From positions 1 through 33,321 of the forward strand of contig WVXN01000011.1 in assembly GCA_011773475.1 (NCBI GenBank): 33,321 nt of DNA. Reading direction: 5' to 3'. Source of the stretch: Candidatus Aenigmatarchaeota archaeon. GTDB taxonomy: Archaea > Aenigmatarchaeota > Aenigmatarchaeia > Aenigmatarchaeales > Aenigmatarchaeaceae. Below the pieces are notes generated by a model. It saw only the letters and a program-made list of their open reading frames with translations, was not told the origin of the DNA and did no database searches. Shown piece by piece: positions 15,246 to 22,574 of this stretch. Within the stretch, counting starts at the first letter, position 1, and each line of letters begins with the position of its first letter. Position numbers and translations under genes: made by a program.

Positions 15246-16226
15246 ATGAAATCTGAAATTAAAAAAGAAATTATAAAGGTAATTGTTGGTTATGGGTCCG
15301 ATGGAGCTACTTCTTTGGAAATTGGAAATAAAGTAGGATTCAAGCGTCATACTATATCTAAATATCTTTCTATAATGGAAAGGGAAGGTCTATTAAGACA
15401 CAAGAAATTGGGTAGAGGGAAAATATGGTTTGTTAATAAAAATCTTTTGCAAAAGCTTTCTAGTTCTAAAATAGATGATATGAGTTTCATTGAAAAACTG
15501 ATATTTAACATTGCATCCAAGATTCCTATAGGTCTGATAGTTATAGACAGAGAATATAATATCCAATTTATTAATGATTTTATGTTTAAAAAATATGATA
15601 ACATAACAGGAAAAAAATTTTACACAAGCGTGCTTGGCCTGAAGAAACCAAATTCCCTAAAACAAATAAATAAACTGATTAAAAGTAAAAACGATAATGT
15701 GGAGTTTGAAATCATTGATAAGTTTGATGACACTCTCCGCATAAAAGGCACAAAAGTGATAAATCCCGATAATAGTATTTCATTCATTTTAATCATTGAT
15801 GATATAACCAAACGCAAAAACGCAGAAAAACGCTTTAGAATATTCTTTGAAAATGAACCAGCATACTGTTACATGATTTCACCAGAAGGTTTGATAATCG
15901 ATGTTAACAAGTCTGCGCTAAAGATACTTGAATATAAAAAAGAAAATCTTGTTGGCAAACCATTAAAAAAAATCTATGCTCCAGAGTCAATGCAAAAAAT
16001 GAAGCTTTTTTTTAAAAAATGGAAAAAATATGGTAAAATAAACAATGAGGAGATGACCATTATTAGCAAAAGTGGCAAAAAGCGTACAGTAATATTAAGT
16101 GCCAATTCTGTTAAAAACAAAAATGGTAAAATTTTGCATTCTATATCTGTACAAAAGGACATAACCGAACGCAAGAAAATAGAAGAAAAATTGAAAAAAA
16201 CTATTAAAAAACTTAGAGAAAATTAA
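15246..16226 (+). CDS. wHTH-PAS-PAS regulator without kinase domain
   Basis: 326 aa. Residues ~1-75 form a winged helix (SLEIGNKVGFKRHTISKYLSIMEREGLL, in outline). Two PAS domains follow: ~85-190 (LIVIDREYNIQFINDFMFKKY, closing LIIDDITKRKNAEKRF) and ~195-315 (RIFFENEPAYCYMISPEGLII, closing ISVQKDITERKKIEEKL). It ends in a short coiled coil where histidine kinases would continue, but there is no HisKA or ATPase domain. It is therefore likely a one-component sensor that links a small-molecule, redox or light cue to DNA binding. The start lies behind a short spacer with a TATA-like box and 13-bp repeats. Confidence 0.85.
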   Translation: MKSEIKKEIIKVIVGYGSDGATSLEIGNKVGFKRHTISKYLSIMEREGLLRHKKLGRGKIWFVNKNLLQKLSSSKIDDMSFIEKLIFNIASKIPIGLIVIDREYNIQFINDFMFKKYDNITGKKFYTSVLGLKKPNSLKQINKLIKSKNDNVEFEIIDKFDDTLRIKGTKVINPDNSISFILIIDDITKRKNAEKRFRIFFENEPAYCYMISPEGLIIDVNKSALKILEYKKENLVGKPLKKIYAPESMQKMKLFFKKWKKYGKINNEEMTIISKSGKKRTVILSANSVKNKNGKILHSISVQKDITERKKIEEKLKKTIKKLREN

Positions 16227-16292
16227 TTAAGAAATAAAATTTTTATATAAATAATAAACCGAATAGAAAAATAATTAAAAGGAGGTGATAAG

Positions 16293-16607
16293 ATAGCTAA
16301 GAAAAAATCATCTAAACGAAGAAAGAAAGAACCGACTTGGGATGAAATCGGAGAGGTCATAGGAAGGAAGATGGAAAAGGAATTTAGGGGATCCAAACGA
16401 AGAAAGAAAGACTTCAGATGTACAGTGAAAGACAGTGTGAGTAGTAGTGGAACTGGAGGTTGGTTTTACTTTTTGGGATTCGTTGCTGCATTGATATATT
16501 ACATAACTACTGCATCAAGTTTTTGGGATGGAGTTGTAGGATTCTTCAAAGCAATCTTCTGGCCAGCTTTCCTTGTTTACGGAGCAATGGTAACATTAGC
16601 ATTATAG
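16293..16607 (+). CDS. Small basic membrane protein, probable ATA start
   Basis: 104 aa if begun at the ATA at 16293, 78 aa from the ATG at 16371. A perfect anti-Shine-Dalgarno complement, AGGAGGTGAT (16280-16289), is placed 7 bases (from GGAGG) before the ATA, and the codons after it continue naturally (AKKKSSKRRKKEPTWDEIGEVIG). No ATG, GTG or TTG lies in frame upstream. The N-terminus has two SKRRKK motifs, also repeated in the DNA. The C-terminal half has two hydrophobic helices (WFYFLGFVAALIYYITTA and the AIFWPAFLVYGAMVTLAL region). Function unknown; the basic part probably faces the cytoplasm. Confidence 0.6.
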   Translation: MAKKKSSKRRKKEPTWDEIGEVIGRKMEKEFRGSKRRKKDFRCTVKDSVSSSGTGGWFYFLGFVAALIYYITTASSFWDGVVGFFKAIFWPAFLVYGAMVTLAL

Positions 16608-16614
16608 AAATATG

Positions 16615-16640
16615 AATCATCTTTCCCTTCATAGTAATCA
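16615..16640 (+). repeat. CTCGAG repeat family, tail-only copy E
   Basis: AATCATCTTTCCCTTCATAG matches the tail of copy C (around 19739-19758) with one difference and copy B with a few more. The CTCGAGAG head is missing. It lies just after the small membrane protein gene and before the HD gene. Confidence 0.5.
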
Positions 16641-16685
16641 TTTATAAAAGATTTATTTAAAAAGATTTTTATTTTAATACAGAAT

Positions 16686-17408
16686 ATGAAAGAATTGGCC
16701 TATGAAGATATTATTACGGAAGCAAAGAAACATGCTCAGCTACTAAAGAGTAGACTTCCTAATTTACCATCTTACGAGGAACTTTCTCCTTTTGATTCTA
16801 TTATTGTTAAGGATTATGCTGTCCTAAATGCAATGGTTCAAGAACATGTTTCTAAAAAAGATACAGAACCAGGTCATGGACATGAACATTTAAGATGGGT
16901 TGCTCCTCGTGGTGGCTATTTTGCAGATTTAGAATGTAATGCAAGAAATATAGAAGGTGAAGTAAAACAGAGATTAATTAAAAGAACAATTGCTGTTGGA
17001 TTATTACATGATGTAGAACGTTATCGTGGATTTAAAAAAGAACATGCTATAGAAGGCTCAAAAGTAGCCAAAGAAATACTAGCAAGATGTTCAATTGAAG
17101 ATGAATACATACCACAAATAATTATGAGACATGATGAAATTGATTTATTCTCAATAGGTGATGTTGAATTTGATGTTCCCTTTCAGAGTAATTTTGATGC
17201 AGATCATATACTTTGGGGATTAGAAAGAGAAGAAAGTTTTTGGAGAGCTAAAGAAAAGCATAATATACCGCCGGAAGAAGCAATACATGATTATCAATAT
17301 CTTTCTAGTTTGAGAAATTCTTTTAAAACTCAACACGGTAAGAAAATAGGCCCTAAGTTTGTTGATTTTGGCATAGCAATAAGCAAACATATTGAAAGAA
17401 CATTTTAA
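16686..17408 (+). CDS. HD-domain phosphohydrolase
   Basis: 240 aa. Metal ligands of the HD superfamily are visible in order: a His cluster GHGHEH (~64-68), the diagnostic LLHDVERYRG with H108-D109, HAIEGSKVAKEIL (H120), and IIMRHDEID with H149. These enzymes cleave phosphate mono- or diesters of nucleotides; the substrate is not readable from the sequence. It is soluble. The gene stands alone between repeat copies E and A. Confidence 0.88.
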   Translation: MKELAYEDIITEAKKHAQLLKSRLPNLPSYEELSPFDSIIVKDYAVLNAMVQEHVSKKDTEPGHGHEHLRWVAPRGGYFADLECNARNIEGEVKQRLIKRTIAVGLLHDVERYRGFKKEHAIEGSKVAKEILARCSIEDEYIPQIIMRHDEIDLFSIGDVEFDVPFQSNFDADHILWGLEREESFWRAKEKHNIPPEEAIHDYQYLSSLRNSFKTQHGKKIGPKFVDFGIAISKHIERTF

Positions 17409-17413
17409 TAAAA

Positions 17414-17460
17414 AGCCTCGAGAGAAACCTGAAGTCAAGTTGCAAGCCTTATTAGAAAAA
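17414..17460 (+). repeat. CTCGAG repeat family, copy A
   Basis: Begins AGCCTCGAGAGAAACCTGAA. It is nearly the same as copy D (20468-20516), differing by small indels. Located between the convergent ends of the HD and aminopeptidase genes, where a 3'-end or terminator role is possible. Confidence 0.6.
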
Positions 17461-17461
17461 A

Positions 17462-18535
17462 TTAGTTAAGTTTTAAAACCCCATCTTTCATAATTGTTTT
17501 CTTAGATTTGTCTTCATAAATTACAGTGACAGTTGGTCTATCAACAAGAAAATCAGCATGAGAATTTACATGTGCAGCTGCGGCATGAGCAGTACCATCC
17601 ATTTTTTCAGCTTCTAGCATCTCTGGTGTTCTCCTAGCTTTATCATTTATTCCAATCCCCAATTCTTCCATAACTGTTGGTAATCCATATTCTGCTTCTC
17701 TCTGTTTCCATTCTTCGTGTAAAACTTGGAAGGCCTCATCTGGTGATCTATAATCTGTTAAAACACCATCTTTAAATGAAATTGTTATTGGTTTAGCTGG
17801 ATCGACTAACTTATTAATATTGTCTGCGCAAACATCACAAACAATTGTTCCATTTGCTATAAGTTTTATTGGATATTTGACTTCTCTACCAGCAACACTA
17901 ACTTTTCTTCTTCTTTCAATACAAACTTCTCCTGGTACAAAATTACCAAATATTCCTGGATCTCCATAAGGATCAGGAGGTACAACTATGCAATCAGTTT
18001 CCCATATTAATTCAGAAGGTATTTCAATCTCAATATCAGTCCCAGCTGGTGCTTTAATTTGAACTGTTTTTACTCCTTTTAGTGTCTCAAGCATTTTTTC
18101 TGCGTCAGTAATCATTTCTTTAAAGTTAACTCTACCTGGACCATTCAAAATCATATCAGAATTTATTCCCGGTGCATGTAAATATCCCATAGGAGTTTTC
18201 TTTATTGCTTCATAAAGAAGATCTACTCTTGCTGGTGTTTCTTTTTGTCCCCAGTCTGTACCTTCAGGATAAGTAAAAAGTCCTATGGCTCTTGGATATT
18301 TTCTAGAGAGTATATTTTCTTTAAGTTCTGAAGGAAACCTATCATAAGGTCCTTGTTTATTTAGAGAAAAAGTTTCAGCATTCAACTTAAGTGTTTTTGC
18401 AGCATTTTCTGTTAGTGCTGAAAGATGATCTGAATTTCTATTAATTATTAAGAAATTGTCTCCAGAGGATGGCTGAAGCACGTATCGTATTGCTTCCTGA
18501 ATTTTATGCTGAACCTTTAGATCATCAGATGTCAT
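17462..18535 (-). CDS. M29-like (AmpS/PepS) metalloaminopeptidase
   Basis: 357 aa. The C-terminal half matches the thermophilic M29 aminopeptidase layout: GNFVPGEVCIE with E203, then ELGIGINDKARRTPEMLEAEK with E310, GTAH with H317, and SHAD with H326 and D328, the expected metal ligands. These enzymes remove N-terminal residues using a two-metal centre. The segment between GTAH and SHAD is short for the family, and the normal TG of ARxTGxML is TP here, so activity or specificity may differ. The N-terminal domain (~1-150) binds substrate in homologues. Related ring-cleaving dioxygenases share the fold, so peptidase is likely but not certain. Confidence 0.75.
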   Translation of the reverse strand: MTSDDLKVQHKIQEAIRYVLQPSSGDNFLIINRNSDHLSALTENAAKTLKLNAETFSLNKQGPYDRFPSELKENILSRKYPRAIGLFTYPEGTDWGQKETPARVDLLYEAIKKTPMGYLHAPGINSDMILNGPGRVNFKEMITDAEKMLETLKGVKTVQIKAPAGTDIEIEIPSELIWETDCIVVPPDPYGDPGIFGNFVPGEVCIERRRKVSVAGREVKYPIKLIANGTIVCDVCADNINKLVDPAKPITISFKDGVLTDYRSPDEAFQVLHEEWKQREAEYGLPTVMEELGIGINDKARRTPEMLEAEKMDGTAHAAAAHVNSHADFLVDRPTVTVIYEDKSKKTIMKDGVLKLN

Positions 18536-18580
18536 ATTATCTTATTTTATTAGGATAGAAAAGAATTTAAATGGGAGGGA

Positions 18581-18650
18581 AGCCTCGAGAGGGTCTCTAA
18601 TAAAAAAGATAACCTACGGTTTTCTTCTTTAATCATCTTCCTCTTCATGA
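18581..18650 (+). repeat. CTCGAG repeat family, copy B
   Basis: Begins AGCCTCGAGAGGGTCTCTAA and continues about 70 bp, ending in a pyrimidine-rich tail (ACGGTTTTCTTCTTTAATCA, then CATCTTCCTCTTCATGA). It closely matches copy C. It lies between divergent gene starts, so it is not solely a 3'-end element. Confidence 0.65.
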
Positions 18651-18704
18651 TATCATTTTATTTAAGAAAGGGGTTTAAATAATTTTCTTAATTATTATAA
18701 TTAT

Positions 18705-19676
18705 ATGCCAAAATTTAGATTATGTTTCGGTGACCACTTACCAAATGAACCAGGTGGAGGAGGACCATATAGTACCTTGCCTCAAGAACGTTTACCTCCG
18801 GATATTATTTTTGAAGGAACTTTAGAAAAAGCTAGAAAAAAGTCAGAAAGAGTCAGTAGAGAAAAATACCATGGTGATTTTAGGAGGTGGATAGAAAGGG
18901 ATAATCTGCAAGTTGTTCTTTTGTCTGGACCCTCATGTGTGGGAAAAGGTCCTTTAATTGCTACTGTAGATAATTTCTTTCCAAAAATGAGTTACAGTAG
19001 TGTTCCTGTTATTAGAAGCAGAGAATCTAGACCTAAGGGACCTAGACCTGATGAAAAATATTTATGGGAAAACCCGAAATATTTTAGAACGGCTATTGAG
19101 ATTAGGCAGCTTCAAAATACATCAAGATTTTTAGTCGCTGATTGTAGAGGACTTCCTCAAGCAATAGATTCGGATGAAATTTTGGGAGCTGAAAATGATA
19201 TAGTATTAGTGGAAGCTTATCATAAGTTTGGTCCTGAACTGAGTAAATTAAATAATCTTTTTTATGGTGATGTAAAGATAAGTAGTGTTTTTGTATCTCC
19301 AGTTTCAGAAAAAGAGATTGAAGATTTTAAGTCTCAGAGTATTAAATTAGACAGTAAAATTTATGAAATAATGCTTGATAAATTAAATAAAAGAACAATA
19401 TATCAGGGAAAAGACTCCAATAATCCAAAAGTTGCTGAAAATAATAAGAGGAGAGCAATGAGCGCATATTCTGAACTAATGAGCGCTCATAATTATACTC
19501 ATGTTTTAGTAAACCATGATGGTGAGGGACATCCTAATTGGAATAGAAGACCGAATGGTGAGTTTATAGGAAAACCAATTGGTGATGCATCTGGGGTTGT
19601 GGAATCTTTTATAAACATATTGACAGCAGGAAACTCATTAAATTCTGAACATTGGAACTCAAACACAATATATTAA
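18705..19676 (+). CDS. Guanylate-kinase-like P-loop protein
   Basis: 323 aa. A 65-residue N-terminal region rich in Pro, Gly and charge precedes a P-loop domain: VVLLSGPSCVGKG (G75-G82) is the Walker A site, followed by YSSVPVIRSRESRPKGPRPDE, which resembles the GMP-binding TTRxPRxGE stretch of guanylate kinases. Later NNKRRAMSAYSELMSAHNYTHVLVNHDG matches the end of the kinase fold. The residue after the P-loop lysine, normally Ser/Thr, is Gly82, so catalysis may be altered. It is longer than true GMP kinase (about 200 aa). It could be a nucleotide kinase variant or a protein-binding relative. Confidence 0.65.
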   Translation: MPKFRLCFGDHLPNEPGGGGPYSTLPQERLPPDIIFEGTLEKARKKSERVSREKYHGDFRRWIERDNLQVVLLSGPSCVGKGPLIATVDNFFPKMSYSSVPVIRSRESRPKGPRPDEKYLWENPKYFRTAIEIRQLQNTSRFLVADCRGLPQAIDSDEILGAENDIVLVEAYHKFGPELSKLNNLFYGDVKISSVFVSPVSEKEIEDFKSQSIKLDSKIYEIMLDKLNKRTIYQGKDSNNPKVAENNKRRAMSAYSELMSAHNYTHVLVNHDGEGHPNWNRRPNGEFIGKPIGDASGVVESFINILTAGNSLNSEHWNSNTIY

Positions 19677-19693
19677 ATTAATATAGAAAATAA

Positions 19694-19760
19694 GAGCCTC
19701 GAGAGGGACTCTAGCAAGAAAATACGGTTTTCTTCTTTAATCATCTTTCCCCTCATAGTA
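19694..19760 (+). repeat. CTCGAG repeat family, copy C
   Basis: GAGCCTCGAGAGGGACTCTA followed by an AAGAAAA/TTTTCTT hairpin and the shared tail ending CATAGTA. It aligns with copy B nearly end to end (small gap after the head) and its tail recurs alone at 16615. Lies between convergent genes. Confidence 0.65.
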
Positions 19761-19852
19761 AATTATTATATTTTCAAATTTCATAAAGTTTTAGAAGAGT
19801 TCACACTAATAAAAATAGTAATCTAATTTCTTAGAATTTACTAAAATTTTCT

Positions 19853-20038
19853 TTAAAATCTTCTTTTTTTAGCAAAACACTCTCTACAAAAGACAGGCCT
19901 GCCTTCTGTTGGTTTGAAAGGAACTTCACATTCCTGTTCACACTCAGAACAAATGACTTTATGCATTTCTCTTGGGGCTCTATTAAAGTTAAAGCCTCTA
20001 TCTCTTCTGTTATCAAAGCGTCTTCTTTCAAATTGCAT
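19853..20038 (-). CDS. CxxC-x17-CxxC zinc-ribbon protein
   Basis: 61 aa. A basic N-terminus (RRRFDNRRDRG) precedes C30-x2-C33, exactly 17 residues, then C51-x2-C54 (ICSECEQECEVPFKPTEGRP and VFCRECFAKKR). This is a known small-protein family in DPANN archaea and candidate-phyla bacteria, thought to bind one zinc and perhaps nucleic acid. A GGAG Shine-Dalgarno site precedes the ATG, but it pairs with an upstream CTCCTT (see 20045-20064). An overlapping frame on the same strand is a shadow. Confidence 0.85.
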   Translation of the reverse strand: MQFERRRFDNRRDRGFNFNRAPREMHKVICSECEQECEVPFKPTEGRPVFCRECFAKKRRF

Positions 20039-20044
20039 TTAAAT

Positions 20045-20064
20045 TCTCCTTTATTTAGTAAGGA
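20045..20064 (-). promoter_or_regulatory. Hairpin that can mask the zinc-ribbon gene's ribosome site
   Basis: On the minus strand CTCCTT (20064-20059) pairs perfectly with AAGGAG (20050-20045) across an 8-base loop. AAGGAG is the Shine-Dalgarno site of the gene starting at 20038. The folded mRNA would hide the ribosome site, suggesting conditional translation. No conserved aptamer is visible, so this is a simple stem rather than a known riboswitch. Confidence 0.45.
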
Positions 20065-20216
20065 GTGTTTAATTTAGAAGCTTAAATAGATATACATTTA
20101 TCTGGTTTTTCTATTTTAAAATTTATTAGACATAGGACTATATATGTCTAGGAACCCAATAATAAAGAGATACTTCTTATTCTGAAAAAGTTTAACAAGT
20201 GTTTAAAAAAAGGTAA

Positions 20217-20321
20217 GTGATAAATTTGGGTAACACGTTTGTAATGAGAGAAAAGGCATTAGAAAGGCATGGAAGAGAAAATATAAACATATGGAGAAGG
20301 AATAAACAAGAAGAGGATTGA
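20217..20321 (+). CDS. Candidate microprotein (34 aa, GTG start)
   Basis: GTG at 20217, stop TGA at 20319-20321; an internal ATG at 20244 would give 25 aa. The product is highly charged (MREKALERHGRENINIWRRN, then KQEED). It ends 5 bp before the next micro-ORF and shares its W-R-R plus acidic-tail style. The Shine-Dalgarno site is weak. It may be real or chance. Confidence 0.3.
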   Translation: MINLGNTFVMREKALERHGRENINIWRRNKQEED

Positions 20322-20326
20322 AAAAT

Positions 20327-20419
20327 ATGGGAAAAATACCACCTAATTGGAGAAGGAGACATAGAAGGAGATATTCTGAAGAACAAGAAGAAAGTTATCC
20401 TATAAATCGTTTTACATAG
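20327..20419 (+). CDS. Candidate microprotein (30 aa, Arg-rich)
   Basis: ATG at 20327 to TAG at 20417-20419, with GAGG about 10 bases upstream. The product is strongly basic in the middle (NWRRRHRRRYSEEQEE), consistent with RNA or DNA binding, but it is too short for family assignment. Confidence 0.3.
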   Translation: MGKIPPNWRRRHRRRYSEEQEESYPINRFT

Positions 20420-20467
20420 TTTTAATCCTGATTTTTCTTATTTAACTAAATGGTATCCTGTTAGAAG

Positions 20468-20516
20468 AGCCTCGAGAGAAACCTTGAATCAAGTAACAAA
20501 GTCCTAATAAGAATTA
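20468..20516 (+). repeat. CTCGAG repeat family, copy D
   Basis: AGCCTCGAGAGAAACCTTGA at its start; near-identical to copy A with small indels through CAAGT...CAA...CCT..AATA. Lies about 33 bp upstream of the gene at 20549. Confidence 0.6.
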
Positions 20517-20548
20517 AGTTTATAAAGCTTATTTTTCTTTATAAAATT

Positions 20549-20920
20549 ATGGCTCAAAGAGCAAAATATGATTTTGAAGAAGATGTATCTAGGGTAATCG
20601 ATTCTATAAAAAATAAAATGGGAAAGGAATACAGAATAGATGCGAGTGTTACTGTTGGAAAAGCTTTGAGCGAGATTTGGGGAAATTTGGATATAGCATT
20701 ATTAGGAGCAAGTAAAGAACACATCGCTCAGAGAATAAATGTAGTGAACGCAGCAATAGACAGACTAGGTTTTGATAGAGAGAAAAAAGTAAGTGAAGTT
20801 TTAGGTCCAGAATACTTGATTCACCTCAATTTGAGAGATATCATCGTCTTCAAAAATACAGGACAGTATAGAAGATTTCTAAAATTAGCAGAAGAAACTA
20901 GGTTTGTTAGAAAATATTAA
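20549..20920 (+). CDS. Hypothetical protein
   Basis: 123 aa, not recognised. Soluble, charged, probably alpha-helical, with no cysteines. Recognisable blocks are VTVGKALSEIWGNLDIALLG (~36-55), INVVNAAIDRLGF, and a basic C-terminus (QYRRFLKLAEETRFVRKY). A TATA-like AAGCTTATTTTTCTTTATAA region lies just before the ATG. It converges with ftsZ across repeat copy F. Confidence 0.75.
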   Translation: MAQRAKYDFEEDVSRVIDSIKNKMGKEYRIDASVTVGKALSEIWGNLDIALLGASKEHIAQRINVVNAAIDRLGFDREKKVSEVLGPEYLIHLNLRDIIVFKNTGQYRRFLKLAEETRFVRKY

Positions 20921-20967
20921 TAGAACTAATAATTCTTAAATTCTATTCTGTAGTCTTTAAGTAATGA

Positions 20968-20995
20968 AGACTCGAGAGGGATTCGAACCTCTAAC
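20968..20995 (+). repeat. CTCGAG repeat family, copy F (tRNA T-arm-like)
   Basis: AGACTCGAGAGGGATTCGAA followed by CCTCTAAC. Read on the minus strand it resembles a tRNA T-arm and acceptor end (AGAGG, TTCGAAT, CCCTC), with one extra base in the stem. No tRNA body extends from it. Copies B and C look like this element with the T-loop core removed. Confidence 0.55.
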
Positions 20996-21114
20996 ATATT
21001 GATTTATAAAAAAAGAAAAAGAAAAGGGAAGTTAGTTGTTCTTCGAATAAAATATCAAAAAGAAAGGAACATCTTCCTTTAATTTTTTCACTTCCCTCAC
21101 TTTCTTCATGCTGA

Positions 21115-22257
21115 TTACCTCATTATCACTGGTATTCCTAGTTCGCTTGACACTCCTCTTGCCATTTCTTCTCTTTGAACTGGTCCCAGTATGTAAGGAG
21201 ACTTAACACCTGTAACAATTGCAATAACTTGAACTTTTCCTGCATATTCTGGTAAGACTCTTGCTCCCCAGATGACTTGTGAGTCTTGAGACAATCTTTT
21301 TGATATCAATTCTCCAGCTTCATTGATCTCAGCTAATGTGCAATCTGGTCCACAGATAACATGTATTAATGCTCCTAAAGCGCCTGTGTAATCAACCTCC
21401 AACAACGGATGATTCAAAGCTTTTAGAACAGCATCTTTTATTCTTGACTGTGAATCACTTTCTCCAACACATATTGCTGATACACCACCGCACTTCATTA
21501 TTGTTTTCACATCTGCAAAATCTAGGTTAACTAGTGAAGGAACTGTTATGGTTTCTGTTATTCCCTTTATCATCATTGATATTAATTCGTCTGCTAAGGC
21601 AAATGCTTGAGCTAATGGCATAGAACCAGCGTATTCTAATAATTTTTGGTTTTCTATGACTACAACTGTATCTGTTACTTGTCTTAATTTTGATAAACCA
21701 TCTTCAGCTTTCTGAATTCTTGTTCCTTCCATCTTAAATGGCATTGTAACTGCTCCAACAACTATTGCTCCTAAGCTTTTTGCTATTTCTGCAATAACTG
21801 GGGCTCCTCCTGTTCCTGTTCCTCCACCCATTCCAGCTGTTACAAAAACAAGATCAACACCTTCTAGCAATTGCTTAATTTGTGTTCTTTGTTCAACAGC
21901 TGCTTTTTCTCCAACTTGAGGATAACCTCCGGCTCCCAGTCCCTTTGTTGTGTCTTTTCCTATTAACAATTTCTTATGAGCCTTGGTTATTGCCAAGTGT
22001 TTTGCGTCTGTGTTAGTTGCAATTATATCTGCTCCTGATGCTCCTATCTCTGTTAGTCTTGTTACAGTATTACAACCAGCTCCTCCGCATCCAACTACCA
22101 TTATCTTTGCTTTATGCATTTGAATATCGAATTCTTCAGAAACTCTTGCTTCCCAATCAACGTTTTCCATTTTCTCAATTCTTCCTTGAACTCCTGGGGC
22201 AGGAACATTTTCATTGCCAAAAGCTCTATTAAAAGCAGATTGTATTATGGTTTCCAT
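21115..22257 (-). CDS. ftsZ: Cell division protein FtsZ
   Basis: 380 aa tubulin-like GTPase that forms the division ring at midcell. The nucleotide-binding [10 protein letters not shown] (~54-63) and tubulin signature [12 protein letters not shown] (~142-153) are intact, and the T7-loop [11 protein letters not shown] that triggers GTP hydrolysis in the neighbouring subunit is present. A ~45-residue N-terminal extension precedes the core, as in other archaeal FtsZ proteins. GAGGTG Shine-Dalgarno precedes the ATG. The upstream spacer has a TATA-like element near 22344-22352, a leader hairpin near 22293-22307, and two further hairpins. No other division gene adjoins it. Confidence 0.96.
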   Translation of the reverse strand: METIIQSAFNRAFGNENVPAPGVQGRIEKMENVDWEARVSEEFDIQMHKAKIMVVGCGGAGCNTVTRLTEIGASGADIIATNTDAKHLAITKAHKKLLIGKDTTKGLGAGGYPQVGEKAAVEQRTQIKQLLEGVDLVFVTAGMGGGTGTGGAPVIAEIAKSLGAIVVGAVTMPFKMEGTRIQKAEDGLSKLRQVTDTVVVIENQKLLEYAGSMPLAQAFALADELISMMIKGITETITVPSLVNLDFADVKTIMKCGGVSAICVGESDSQSRIKDAVLKALNHPLLEVDYTGALGALIHVICGPDCTLAEINEAGELISKRLSQDSQVIWGARVLPEYAGKVQVIAIVTGVKSPYILGPVQREEMARGVSSELGIPVIMR

Positions 22258-22408
22258 TATTTACACCTCTTACTTATGTTTTTTTGAACAGTATGTGCCG
22301 CACACATGTTTTTTAGGAAATATATTTTGTGAACGCGAAATGCTTTTTAAACATCTGCACTAACTATTTTTAGAAATAGAGACCTTACAGTAGTTTATAA
22401 TTACAAAA

Positions 22409-22428
22409 TACCTTTTGCCCGAAAGGTA
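22409..22428. promoter_or_regulatory. Hairpin with TGCCCG loop, first of two
   Basis: TACCTTT (22409-22415) pairs with AAAGGTA (22422-22428) around TGCCCG. The second hairpin, 3 bp on, has exactly the same loop. Confidence 0.45.
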
Positions 22429-22430
22429 AT

Positions 22431-22456
22431 GTTAATAAATTGCCCGATTTATTAAC
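22431..22456. promoter_or_regulatory. Hairpin with TGCCCG loop, second of two
   Basis: GTTAATAAAT (22431-22440) and ATTTATTAAC (22447-22456) form a perfect 10-bp stem around TGCCCG. It may be a terminator for the gene at 22575-22817, a protein site, or an RNA motif. Confidence 0.5.
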
Positions 22457-22574
22457 AAGGTACTTTATTCTATTTGGAAATTTACTTATAAATTTATCTA
22501 TATTTTAAAATATCTGTTAAAAATAATGAATTAGAATAGAAAAATTAGATAATTTTTTAAAAAATCTATCAACT

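Larger units (their letters stand above)
20039..20548. other. Long spacer with micro-ORFs and repeat copy D
   Basis: 510 bp between the zinc-ribbon gene and the gene at 20549. It holds the Shine-Dalgarno hairpin, a second perfect inverted repeat TAGACATA/TATGTCTA (20127-20134, 20143-20150), two very short candidate genes (20217-20419) and repeat copy D. Nothing else is recognised. Confidence 0.5.
22258..22574. other. Spacer upstream of ftsZ with three hairpins
   Basis: 317 bp. It contains a probable ftsZ TATA region on the minus strand (TTAAAAA at 22344-22350), a small ATGTG/CACAT hairpin (22293-22307) expected in the ftsZ leader, and the twin TGCCCG-loop hairpins at 22409-22456. The remainder is AT-rich and without an ORF. 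Confidence 0.5.

Noticed and set aside
20968-20995. Possible tRNA on the minus strand
   Set aside because: Only a T-arm-like end is present, with a bulged stem; no D-arm, anticodon arm or 5' acceptor follows.
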